Assembly: GCA_938027595.1 (NCBI GenBank)
Contig: CALJAK010000012.1
Span: 1-64,000 of the forward strand
Direction: 5' to 3'
Length of the DNA stretch: 64,000 nucleotides
DNA from: an uncultured Thermoproteales archaeon
Lineage (GTDB): Archaea; Thermoproteota; Thermoprotei; Thermoproteales; Thermoproteaceae
Shown here: positions 15,756 to 24,828 of the stretch, in pieces
How positions within the stretch are numbered: position 1 is the stretch's first letter
Layout: each line of letters begins with the position of its first letter
The notes under the pieces: generated by a model
What the model saw: the letters and a program-made list of their open reading frames with translations, nothing else
Databases searched by the model: none
What the model was told of the DNA's origin: nothing
Position numbers and translations under genes: made by a program

Positions 15756-17886
15756 CTTGCTCTATGATAGACGCCGCCAATTTCTCGCCAATGCTCGGCA
15801 GCTGGGCTAACTCTCTCACCGAGGCGTTGGCTATGTCTCTCAAAGTCTTATAGCCAGCGTTGTACAAAACTCTGGCGCGCACTCTCCCCACGCCCCTCAG
15901 AGAAGTGACTAACTCCAACAGTTCTTCTCTCACGCCGTGGACAACTCTGGCGGTCACCACCGCCAGTTCTCTACTGTGTTCACGCAACTTCAGCACCCCG
16001 GCGAGTTGAGCAGCGGCGTTGCCAAGCCACTGGAAGAGGTCAATGTACATTCTCAAATCTCCCGGAGGCACCTCGAACTCTTCATATATCTCATCCTCGT
16101 CCGCCTCCTCTATCCAAAGCGTCAACATGGTTACAGTCCTCGCCAACTCTTCAAAGTCTTCTCTCCACAATTCGCAATTCCCGACCCCCACTTCGCCCCC
16201 CCGCTGGTCGCAACCCCCGCCGCCCCACGCTTTACGCAACTCTTCCCCCACCCGCCGGCTGATTTTCCCCCGCCTCACTCTGGGGAAATCCTCGGCAGTT
16301 AGGACTAGGTAGAGATATGCCGAGGTGTTGGGTTTCGCTAGAGATTTCAAGAGACGTATGTACTCCGCGGCTGTCTCTGGGTCTAGATACAGACGAGACA
16401 CGTGCCTCCCCAACTCTGTAATGTAGAGATTGTCGCCATCTCGCTCTAGAAACCCCCACTCAGCCAACTCCCCCACCACCTCCACCAGCCTAGACCTTAA
16501 CAGCCTGAACCGAGATTGGAAATAACCCAACGTGTCTGAGAAAAACTCCACCAACTCATCTATCGACCCGGCGTAGTTGCCCCCCACGGCCCCCAACGCA
16601 TGTGCCCTGAGGTTAGGTGGGGCGAACATGTGAGATTTGACGGGCTCCACCTCGCCGTTGATGTATTTAGCCACGAGGTACTTCGCCTCTCTCTCGCTGG
16701 AGGCCACCAACACCGCCTCACCGTATGGATCTAACCCGGGTCTCCCCGCCCGCCCAGCCATCTGCTTGTATTCAAGCACTGGAATGTCTCCCCTACCCAA
16801 CAGTGGGTCGTAGCGTTTGTAGTCAGCCACCACAACCCGCCTAGCCGGCAAGTTGACCCCCGCCGCCAGTGTAGTGGTGGACACCACCACCTTCAACACG
16901 CCAGACCTAAAGCCCTCCTCTACCAAGCGCCTAACTTCTCGCTCGAGCCCAGCGTTGTGGAAAGCCACCCCCCTAGCCACCAACTCAGCTAACTCCCTCC
17001 CGAGAATTTTGCTAGAAGACGCTCTAGCCACCTCCCCCGCCAGCCAGTTGGCTCTATCCACGTCAATCAACGCCTCTGGGTAGTTAGCTATAGCTTTAGC
17101 TATGGATTTCGCCAACTGGACAGTGGAAGCGCGGCTTGCGACAAACACCAACGCCTGTCCCCCCTCCGCCACGGTGTCTAAAGCCAGAGCTACCCGCCCG
17201 TCGCTCTCGGCTTGAATTCGCTTGAGAGCGCCGTTTGCGTAGCGAATGACGCCCCCCTGGTACACTCCCTCCCTCAGCGGCACCGGTCGCCAAGTGGAGA
17301 GCACTAACTCGGCTTTGAGCCACTCTGCGATCTCCCGGGCGTTGCCTACCGTGGCGCTCAAGCCAATTATCTGCGTCTCTAGCTTCAACTGGCGGATTTT
17401 AGAAATGACAGACTCCAAGACGGCCCCCCTCTTGGAGTCGCCGATGTAGTGAATTTCGTCCACTACCAAGACACCCACTCCGTTGAGCCAACTGGGTCTG
17501 TGCCGGAGTATGCTGTCTAATTTTTCGTATGTGACAATCACCACGTCGTATTGATTGAGGCGCCTCTCGTCAGATTCAAACTCGCCAGTGGAAACGCCTA
17601 CGTTGACCAGCTTGCCGTAGTGCTCGAAGTGTGTTTGTTTTTCATACGCGAGGGCCTTCAGTGGAACTGCGTAGAGAGCCATCTTGCCCTCTAGAGCTGC
17701 CTTAACCGCCGCGATTTCAGCCAACAGCGACTTGCCAGAGGCGGTGGTGGTGCACATGAGGACGTTTCTGCCGTCGAGAATGCCGGCTTTCACCGCCTCG
17801 ACTTGGGGTGGGAAGAGTCTCTCCACGCCCCGCGCCCTCAAGAGGTTCAAGAGTCTCGCGTCTAGCGGGAGACTAGAGACCTCCAC
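15742..17886 (-). CDS. Hel308/Ski2-like DNA helicase
   Basis: A 714-aa superfamily 2 helicase that unwinds lagging strands at stalled forks (3'-5'). Walker A TTASGKS near residue 46, DEIH box VVDEIHYIGD near 141, motif III LSATVG near 175, motif VI QMAGRAGRPG near 385. The C-terminal helix-hairpin-helix LRGVGRVRARVLYNAGY (about 660) fits the ratchet/HhH domains of Hel308. GTG 17886 follows the MCM stop by 21 bp with its own TATA-like sequence. Adjacent MCM suggests a shared replication/repair context. Confidence 0.93.
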   Translation of the reverse strand: MEVSSLPLDARLLNLLRARGVERLFPPQVEAVKAGILDGRNVLMCTTTASGKSLLAEIAAVKAALEGKMALYAVPLKALAYEKQTHFEHYGKLVNVGVSTGEFESDERRLNQYDVVIVTYEKLDSILRHRPSWLNGVGVLVVDEIHYIGDSKRGAVLESVISKIRQLKLETQIIGLSATVGNAREIAEWLKAELVLSTWRPVPLREGVYQGGVIRYANGALKRIQAESDGRVALALDTVAEGGQALVFVASRASTVQLAKSIAKAIANYPEALIDVDRANWLAGEVARASSSKILGRELAELVARGVAFHNAGLEREVRRLVEEGFRSGVLKVVVSTTTLAAGVNLPARRVVVADYKRYDPLLGRGDIPVLEYKQMAGRAGRPGLDPYGEAVLVASSEREAKYLVAKYINGEVEPVKSHMFAPPNLRAHALGAVGGNYAGSIDELVEFFSDTLGYFQSRFRLLRSRLVEVVGELAEWGFLERDGDNLYITELGRHVSRLYLDPETAAEYIRLLKSLAKPNTSAYLYLVLTAEDFPRVRRGKISRRVGEELRKAWGGGGCDQRGGEVGVGNCELWREDFEELARTVTMLTLWIEEADEDEIYEEFEVPPGDLRMYIDLFQWLGNAAAQLAGVLKLREHSRELAVVTARVVHGVREELLELVTSLRGVGRVRARVLYNAGYKTLRDIANASVRELAQLPSIGEKLAASIIEQARAA

Positions 17887-17907
17887 GGTAGAGATGCGTT
17901 ATATAAA

Positions 17908-19941
17908 TTACATAACTCTCTTCACGTAACCCGGCCTGGGGGTGTAGACTTCGCCGTTTCGGATGAGTAACTCAATCAATCTCTGGACTTCTCCACGTGG
18001 CACGCCCGCTTTCTCAGCCTCCGCCATGAGTGTCTCCACTTTCACGGGGCCCCTCTCCGCCTCCTCCAATTTCTTCAATAACTCCACTACTCTCACGTAG
18101 GCCTCCCTCCTGGAGGCCGGGACGCCAGTCATGACTGTGTCTATATCCACCGAGCCGGACTCTACGTCTATACCCACAGACTTGAGGAAAGCTAAGTAAA
18201 GTTTGATAGCTCTATCGGCGTCTTCGCCAGTGGCAATTGGCGAGAGCCGCATTTTAGCCTCGGCGATTGTTAGTCTAATCAACGCCTCCAACTGCCTGGC
18301 AGTTATGGCGACAGCGCTGCCGGGCCCCCGGTACCCACGCCGCATTTCTAAATAGAAAGCGCGGATCTTCTCCTTAGCCTCCTCGCTGAGGATTGGCTTT
18401 ACGTGCCTCCTGGCGTAAGCCACGTACTTACGGAGGAAGTCTGGTCTCAACGTGTCGCTGAACGCCTCTGTGGATTTGCCGGCGTGGAGGTCTAGAATGT
18501 GTCCAGCCAACGCCGAGTCGAACTCTTCCCCAGGCTCGTCTCTAATTACAAAAATCAAATCAAAGCGACTCAGTAGAGAAACCGGCAAGTCGATATTCTC
18601 GGCTACGGTTCTGTTGGGCAGGTACCGACCGAAAGCGGGGTTGGCGGCCGCCAAGACGGCAGTACGCGCATTCAACGTAGCCACAATGCCAGCTTTACTT
18701 ATCGACACAGTGTTCTGCTCCATAGCCTCGTGGAGAGCCACTCTGTCTTTGACGTCCATCTTGTCGATTTCATCTATGACAGCCACCCCCCTGTCGGCCA
18801 ACACCAAAGCGCCGGCTTCGAGATAAAACTCGCCAGTGAGTTTGTCTCTCACCACAGCCGCCGTGAGCCCCGCCGCAGAGGAGCCCTTGCCAGTGGTGTA
18901 CACAGCCCTCGGGGCAATCTTAGCCACAAACTTCAAAAGTTGCGACTTAGCCGTCCCCGGGTCACCCACTAGTAGAATGTTCACGTCCCCCCTAACTCTC
19001 ACCCCGTCTGGGTAGACAATCTCCCTCCCACCGAATAGTAAACAAGCCACAGCCTCTTTCACTTCTCCATATCCATATATAGAGGGGGCAATAGAGCGGA
19101 TGATCAACTCCCGGACGTCTGGCCTCCTGGAAATCTCCAAAATCTTCTCCTCGTCCCCCTTAGTTATCTCCTCCACGAGCTCTTTGTTAGTGGTCTCCAC
19201 ATGCACCCCATAGATGTATGAAGAAACCACGGGCGGCCTCCCCCGGCGCAATTCGCTAGCTGCCAACTCCACTACGCCAGTGAGAGACACAATGTCACCG
19301 GGCTTCACCGAGTCCACCAAGTCGTCAAGCAGCACAACCTCGGCGCTCCTCGGCATCTGCCCCGGAGGCAGATCTTCGGGTCTCTCCTGTAGTATCGCCT
19401 TCTGCCAATCTACGTACTGACTAGATTCAGACACCAACGCAAAACTCCTGGCTCCCCCACAACGGGGACACCGCGCCGGCGGCTCCACGTGGCGCTCTAG
19501 CTCTTGCACCAACTCCACCTCGTAACCACACTGCCCACAGCGATAGAGCGCCCTGTAGAGAAAGTGCTTCGGGGGGGTGAGTCTAGTGACGATGCCCTCC
19601 ACCCGGATCAAGCGACTTATGTACTCAGACCGGAGCTTCCGCAGGGGGACCACCAGGGGGGACCCCCTCGGCCGGAGGTAAAACCGCCGCAATTCGCGAG
19701 CCACCTCGGGGTCTCTCTCCTCCACCACCTCACTCACCGCTCTGTCAGCCTCCGGCAGCACGGCCTTCGGCTTCTCCACCACTAAATCAGCCAGCGCCTT
19801 GTCAAACATCAAAATGTCGTGAAAATCTACCTCAAGCGACCGTTTCCGTTGTATAATTATGTTTATGAGTTCGTCAGAAATCTTCTCGCTAGATAAGATG
19901 AGTTCTCTAAACTTCTCGCGAACCGCGCCCAACTCAAGCAT
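17908..19941 (-). CDS. mcm: Replicative helicase MCM
   Basis: A 677-aa hexameric replicative helicase. N-terminal domain with a zinc ribbon (CGQCG ... CPRCGG, about residues 135-165), then the AAA+ core: Walker A GDPGTAKSQLL near 326, Walker B AVIDEIDKM near 386, arginine finger LSRFDLIF near 450. The C-terminal about 80 residues form a winged helix (PRGEVQRLIELLIRNGEVY). Start ATG 19941 with TATA-like gttaaaaac 23 bp upstream (19960-19968). It is directly followed by Hel308. Confidence 0.96.
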   Translation of the reverse strand: MLELGAVREKFRELILSSEKISDELINIIIQRKRSLEVDFHDILMFDKALADLVVEKPKAVLPEADRAVSEVVEERDPEVARELRRFYLRPRGSPLVVPLRKLRSEYISRLIRVEGIVTRLTPPKHFLYRALYRCGQCGYEVELVQELERHVEPPARCPRCGGARSFALVSESSQYVDWQKAILQERPEDLPPGQMPRSAEVVLLDDLVDSVKPGDIVSLTGVVELAASELRRGRPPVVSSYIYGVHVETTNKELVEEITKGDEEKILEISRRPDVRELIIRSIAPSIYGYGEVKEAVACLLFGGREIVYPDGVRVRGDVNILLVGDPGTAKSQLLKFVAKIAPRAVYTTGKGSSAAGLTAAVVRDKLTGEFYLEAGALVLADRGVAVIDEIDKMDVKDRVALHEAMEQNTVSISKAGIVATLNARTAVLAAANPAFGRYLPNRTVAENIDLPVSLLSRFDLIFVIRDEPGEEFDSALAGHILDLHAGKSTEAFSDTLRPDFLRKYVAYARRHVKPILSEEAKEKIRAFYLEMRRGYRGPGSAVAITARQLEALIRLTIAEAKMRLSPIATGEDADRAIKLYLAFLKSVGIDVESGSVDIDTVMTGVPASRREAYVRVVELLKKLEEAERGPVKVETLMAEAEKAGVPRGEVQRLIELLIRNGEVYTPRPGYVKRVM

Positions 19942-19989
19942 GTATATACATCGGCATTAGTTAAAAACAGTAACCCCGGCGGTTTTACC

Positions 19990-20543
19990 TCAACTCAACG
20001 GTTTTACGTATATACTGGCGTTGATCAACAACGCAGAGCAGCCCACTCGCGTCAAATCGAGCCCCCCGGCGTTTATACACCCCGGCGGCAGCGGGCTGCC
20101 GCTTTTGCAATCCACCGGCGTGAAACTACCGACTAGAGTTAACGCTTTTCCGTGGTTTAACGACCATTTAGTGACGTTGTAAACCCACACCACTGCAGAA
20201 GCGCGGGCCTCCCCCCTCCCCCTAACCCCAGCCGCAGTCACCTCGACGTAGAGAAATCCGTTTTCATTCCCCATACAGACGGAGGCGGCGGCTGAGTCAA
20301 AACCGAAAAAAGCCGAGGGGATGAACAACTTCTGCCTGACCGAAACCACGCCGGGCAGACTACCGCTGGAAACCACGTCTCTAACTTGCGACGCCACGTA
20401 GTCAGCCACGGCGTTTGCCAACAGCTTCACGTCTTCCTCAAGCACGCTCTGGGCGTACATATCTACCAAAACCGCCAGTATAGCCATCGCGGCGGCCACG
20501 GCGAAGAAGAGCACTATGGCAGAGATAGAGACAGCCCCCTCAT
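19990..20543 (-). pseudogene. Pilin-like secreted protein, frameshifted after the third codon
   Basis: ATG 20543 overlaps the previous gene's stop (ATGA). Adding one G to the five-G run at codons 2-3 restores a continuous frame beginning M-R-G-A-V-S-I-S-A-I-V-L, an archaeal class III (type IV pilin) signal followed by a single long hydrophobic helix (about residues 4-28). The sequence as given instead reads MRGLSLSLP and stops. A protein could still initiate at GTG 20514 (174 aa) but would lose the processing site. The mature part has a helix rich in Val/Ala and a C-terminal Cys-containing beta domain. Last gene of the pilin-like operon. Confidence 0.6.
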
Positions 20544-21189
20544 CTCAACGCCAAGACGACCTCCTGCACTACTAAATATACGTCGCCACTCAAGTTCTCC
20601 ACGCGTCCCCCAACGATGAGGCTATGGCAGTTTTTATACATCGCCGTAGATATTCTCCTCATTTCGTAAGTCAAATACCTATACCCCTCCAAGCGGACAG
20701 TGGCGTTCATCACATAGACGTAACTCTCCCCAGTCCCCCTCACTACGAAAACCCGGGGATACATGCGCACGTTCCCCGGCGGCGTGGAGTTCACAGCAAT
20801 GAGAGTGTCCCCGGCATAGACACAAACCCCCCCTGAACCCCCCTATATTGTCTATAGACGTCCACTAAATACGTAGAGTTGTACCACACGTTAAACGCGC
20901 GCCACTTGAGGTTGTAATTGTTGACGCCACACCGCAGCGTTATGCCGTACGTGGCGTTCAAAACGCCAAACTTCCCATAGTAAAAGCTCGGCAGATTGAA
21001 GTACTTCCTAGAGCCAGACATGCCGAAGTCAGCCTCCATAGAGTCAGCCAACAACAGTACGAAATTCAAAGCGTTGCGGTACTCCAAAGGCGCCATGGAG
21101 GCATACAACGTGTTCACCACATACGGCAGCGCGGCGAATATCACCAAAAGCGCAATGACAGTCAACACCAGAACCTCAAGCGACGTCAT
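20540..21189 (-). pseudogene. Pilin-like protein with a G7-tract frameshift
   Basis: Starts at ATG 21189 overlapping the upstream stop (ATGA), with N-terminus MTSLEVLVLTVIALLVIF: a pilin-like hydrophobic helix with Glu at position 5. The frame ends at 20791, but one extra base in the seven-G run at 20827-20833 (C7 on the plus strand) joins it to the next frame (AGDTLIAVNSTPPGNVR onward), which reads to 20540. The joined product would be about 216 aa with several tyrosine- and asparagine-rich (N-x-S/T) segments. The two halves are consecutive and non-overlapping in content, so this is one gene broken by slippage or by a sequencing error. Confidence 0.6.
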
Positions 21190-24100
21190 GTGGTAGAAAA
21201 CGGACCCCTACGGGCGTAATCCAAATAGTAATACGGCCTAGGCCACGTGAAGGGAATCACAGCGACGGAATAAGGCGCGGCGGATGAATAAACACGCGTA
21301 AACGCCGTCATGGGGCGGCCGCCCAACGCCGGAGCGCTGTTGGGATAAGACCTAAACCACCAAGGCGGATCGCCCACGGTCACAATTTGGTAGAGAGCCA
21401 TAGCGGGCGAGAGAGATAACGTGTAGTTAAACCCATCGTCCTTCTGATACTCCCATATGTGCCTGTCATAACAGAACCCGTCGTAGTGCCACCAGTAGAG
21501 AGATACGTACCCACTCCGCCAAATACCCATCATTTTCCTATCCTCTCTACAATTCTGAAACCAATCCAGAGAGAACGACGTGCCGTTGTATAGAGCGACA
21601 CTAGCGCCGGATCTTGTGGAAATGACTACAGTAAAGCCATCGGGGTATTCGGACAAGGTGGCCCGCTCTCTCACGTCAATCGCGTCGCTGCCGCGTTTAA
21701 AGAAATCGAAAAATGTCTCCGGCCTCTCGCTAGTTCCATCGCTACACACCGCCAGCAGTACGGCTCTGCCGGAGAGAGGGGTCGCCTCCAGCCGGAGCCA
21801 CAGTCTCTTCCCATCTCTGTAAACTCTTACGGGTATCCACTGTCCCCCGATAAATGCGCGGACGTTGTTAGCGCGGTCGGGCGAGTCGTGAAGCATGACG
21901 TAGTAATACCGCCGAGAAGCGTTGCCGGGGAGGTACACCCGGACGAAGTTTGTACACGGCCGTTGAGTTATGGCGTTGTAGTAATCCCGCTGCCACCGCA
22001 CGAGTTTGTCTCTTAGCCAGTTGTGCGTCTGGGGCGTGGCAAACGTGACGTTGACCGCAGAGCCGGGGGGCACTAGGAGGATTGTGCGGCGCTGCGTGCC
22101 GTAATCAACGTCGTATACGCCCACGTAGCGCGGGTCCGCGGGACTCACGTCGGCGATGGGTCTCTGCGTCCCGGTCCAGGGGAATACGAAAACCGCCGTG
22201 GCGTTTCCCTCGTTTATTATGTAGTAACTACGGCCGGTGGAGCTCAGGGCGTATATCTCCGGCCGCGTGTTGGACACGGCTGTCTTGACGCCGGATGTAC
22301 TCACGAGAATAACGCTGTTTACCCAAGTGGGGGTTGTGAAATCGATTCTGTATTCAGCTCTATCCACGCCGCCGGCGAAGCCGTAGTACTTCACTAACTC
22401 CACGCTGCAGAGCTCAGAGGGGCACGTCTTGTTCACGTAGGTGGAGCCCAAGCTGTAGAACAACGTGAATTTGGCGGCTAGCGTAGCTCTAGGCACTGTT
22501 GAATTCACTTGAATTACATAACTGTACGTGGCTTGGTTGGGGCCTTGGGACACAGAGCGCGCTTCCAAGATGCTAGCGTTTAGCGATATGTTTCTAACTA
22601 TCGACAGTTCCTCAACGCCCGACAGCCCCACGGAGCCCTTCAGCGTAATTTCTCCGCCCGCGCCGCTATTCCGCAGGGCTATTATGTCTACTCTATCCGG
22701 CTTGGCTGCCGGCGGTTGTTCGACAGGAGTTAAAACCACGGCGGGGGGCGGGTCCACGTGCGGCCTAATCCTCACGTATCTATACTGCGCGCTCTCAGTC
22801 CACGGGCTTGTGGTGCTAAATGGATTGTCCACAATGGCGCTGCCCAACACGACGTAAAATCTCCAATCGGTAGTGCCCCACGGCGGTTGGTTGTAGATCT
22901 TGCTACCCAAGAGGCGGACTGGCCTAGTCGTATTGTACAAATAAACTTCATACCTCGTCGAACTGGCGGTGAAAGACAACGAGAAGAAGTACCAGACGTC
23001 GCTCAGTTGAATTGTTCCAGCGTCGTCCCACGTCCTGCCGTTCCAAACGCCGACGCCACTACGCCAATAGCTCCACACCACGGCGGGAGATACGCCTTGT
23101 ATAGCTACAAAATTAGCGCAAATGGGATGCGTAGACTGCGGATTTGACGCGCGGTGATATAGATCTAACCTCGCGGTCCTTATGCCTATGGAGATGGGCT
23201 TCACCGAAGTCTCCACTGCCACGCCCCTCCAGCCCTGGGGGATTTCCACGTATCTATAGACGTTGAAAGCCCAGTTTCTCGTACCGGCGCTGTATCTAGC
23301 CCACACAACGCCGTTGGGACCAACACCGTGGTTGATCACGCCGCCGGTCACTGGATTCGTGCGGCAGTTATCTCTCACTATGCTCCTACTCCAACCGGCG
23401 ATGTCGCTCCCGCTCCAGTACAAACTAGTTCCATATCCAACGCCGCCGTGGTATGTAACGCTAGTTGCAAACGTGGCGCGTGGATCGTTGTTTATCCCAG
23501 AGCTCACTGGCACAAGCGTGCTTTGTGAGTTACACAACACGGGCAACACGCCGCCTATGTAATTCGGCGCGTACACCGCTAACAGCTCTATCGCTTTGCC
23601 TCTCTCTAGAATTCTAGCCCCAATTTCGCCCCTAGCCGGTATCCTCACGTGTAACAAACAGAGTGGGCACTTGGCGATTTCAGCCCACCAAGGCAGTTGT
23701 ATAAGCGCTTTGCCGCACTCCCCCCGCTCTACTGCATCGTTGTTCACGAGGAATATGTAGAGACTTCTCTTTACGTCTACTTTTGCCAAACCGTCTAACA
23801 ACTCCGCTAGAGCGGTGTTGTAATCTTCACCCACGGCGCCGGGCTCCGAGACATGCGCTCCGTATGTAACTACGTAATACCCGTCGTAATTTTCCGCGCT
23901 CCAAAATACCGTCAATCTGTATAGCTTCACGGCGCCCGGTATAGACAAGCGGTTGTTTCTGACGGAGTTTAAATTCCACACCTCGGACAACTGTACCGCT
24001 CTAGGGTATGGAGCGAGAGAGCCGTTGAACCCCCAGTGCCACACGCGGTATTCGAAATCCAACTGTGCCCCCAGCGGTAGGAAGTTTACCTTGGCCGAGA

Positions 24101-24392
24101 CGAGCGTTTTGTTCACGTAACTCCCCACGGCGCGGTAGACCAGTTGGCGGTCCATGTAGAGCCCGGCTGTGAGTCCGCCGGTGGATGTATGCGAAGCTGA
24201 CTTGAGCGCGGTCTGAAGCGCGTATGAATCCACCAAATCCACCACCTCGGGCCACGGCTTTGCGTATATGCCGTAGCCAGACCTAACAGCCGAGGCGTGT
24301 TGCCCCAGTTGAATAGCCAACTGCCCAGCCAAGACGGTAGTCAACGCAATTGCGACCAAGACGGCAGTTAAGAGAATCAACTGCCCCCTCAC
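21186..24392 (-). CDS. Very large secreted pilin-like protein with LamG-type domains
   Basis: 1,068 aa from GTG 24392, which overlaps the previous stop (GTGA). The N-terminus M-R-G-Q-L-I-L-L-T-A-V-L is a class III prepilin-like signal followed by one hydrophobic helix to about residue 28; the rest is extracellular. A segment near 340-560 (with WARYSAGTRNWAF, ARLDLYHRAS and YEVYLYNTTR) looks like a concanavalin/LamG beta-sandwich, and a DUF2341-like region (YYYVMLHDSPDRANNV, then RLWLRLEATPLSGRA) lies near 800-890. Cysteines are sparse and could be disulfide-bonded. It is the only gene of this operon without a frameshift. Likely a surface filament tip or adhesin (inference). Confidence 0.75.
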   Translation of the reverse strand: MRGQLILLTAVLVAIALTTVLAGQLAIQLGQHASAVRSGYGIYAKPWPEVVDLVDSYALQTALKSASHTSTGGLTAGLYMDRQLVYRAVGSYVNKTLVSAKVNFLPLGAQLDFEYRVWHWGFNGSLAPYPRAVQLSEVWNLNSVRNNRLSIPGAVKLYRLTVFWSAENYDGYYVVTYGAHVSEPGAVGEDYNTALAELLDGLAKVDVKRSLYIFLVNNDAVERGECGKALIQLPWWAEIAKCPLCLLHVRIPARGEIGARILERGKAIELLAVYAPNYIGGVLPVLCNSQSTLVPVSSGINNDPRATFATSVTYHGGVGYGTSLYWSGSDIAGWSRSIVRDNCRTNPVTGGVINHGVGPNGVVWARYSAGTRNWAFNVYRYVEIPQGWRGVAVETSVKPISIGIRTARLDLYHRASNPQSTHPICANFVAIQGVSPAVVWSYWRSGVGVWNGRTWDDAGTIQLSDVWYFFSLSFTASSTRYEVYLYNTTRPVRLLGSKIYNQPPWGTTDWRFYVVLGSAIVDNPFSTTSPWTESAQYRYVRIRPHVDPPPAVVLTPVEQPPAAKPDRVDIIALRNSGAGGEITLKGSVGLSGVEELSIVRNISLNASILEARSVSQGPNQATYSYVIQVNSTVPRATLAAKFTLFYSLGSTYVNKTCPSELCSVELVKYYGFAGGVDRAEYRIDFTTPTWVNSVILVSTSGVKTAVSNTRPEIYALSSTGRSYYIINEGNATAVFVFPWTGTQRPIADVSPADPRYVGVYDVDYGTQRRTILLVPPGSAVNVTFATPQTHNWLRDKLVRWQRDYYNAITQRPCTNFVRVYLPGNASRRYYYVMLHDSPDRANNVRAFIGGQWIPVRVYRDGKRLWLRLEATPLSGRAVLLAVCSDGTSERPETFFDFFKRGSDAIDVRERATLSEYPDGFTVVISTRSGASVALYNGTSFSLDWFQNCREDRKMMGIWRSGYVSLYWWHYDGFCYDRHIWEYQKDDGFNYTLSLSPAMALYQIVTVGDPPWWFRSYPNSAPALGGRPMTAFTRVYSSAAPYSVAVIPFTWPRPYYYLDYARRGPFSTT

Positions 24393-24828
24393 GGCCTCCC
24401 TAGAGAGAGCTCCAACCTCACGCGAGTGCCGTCGCTGAGAACCGCCGAAATTGCAGCCACCTCCACTCCGCCAGCGCCTCCGTAACCCCACGGCCTAGCC
24501 ACAGACGCCAACCGCTGCCGCCATTCGGCACACGCCAAACAAGCGAGGGGTCTCACGTCGTCTAGATACACAGTGAAGTTGTAGAAATACCGTTGTGAAA
24601 TCGCGGCGTCTAACATACTCTTCAAACTACCTCCGCTCCCGCAGATAGCCTCCTCCACAGTAGACATGAAGATGGGGTCTGCCGACAGTCTGAGGAGGAC
24701 GAAGTAAGCGTTGGCGGCTACTTCTCTCTCAGAAGCTATGTACAACGGCGCTGGGGCAGCTAGAGAAAAACGTAGAAAACCAAGCCAATGACTAAAGCAG
24801 AGAGGCCGAGTTCCACAACCCACTTCAC
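24389..24828 (-). pseudogene. Pilin-like minor protein with a T5-tract frameshift
   Basis: GTG 24828 overlaps the upstream stop (GTGA) and encodes VKWVVELGLSALVIGLVFYV, a pilin-like membrane helix. The frame then hits TAG, but one extra T in the five-T run (24764-24768) continues it as AAPAPLYIASEREVAANAY through to 24389. Without the correction only a 144-aa frame lacking the membrane helix remains. The mature part has two Cys pairs (CGSGG ... CLAC) and ends with the GTGA overlap into the giant gene. Confidence 0.6.

Noticed and set aside
20827-20833. Programmed -1/+1 ribosomal frameshifting as the explanation for the surface-gene breaks
   Set aside because: The runs are not followed by an evident pseudoknot or stem, differ in base and direction of shift, and some breaks sit only three codons after the start. 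Slippage of DNA or sequencing error is more economical, though it cannot be excluded at single sites.
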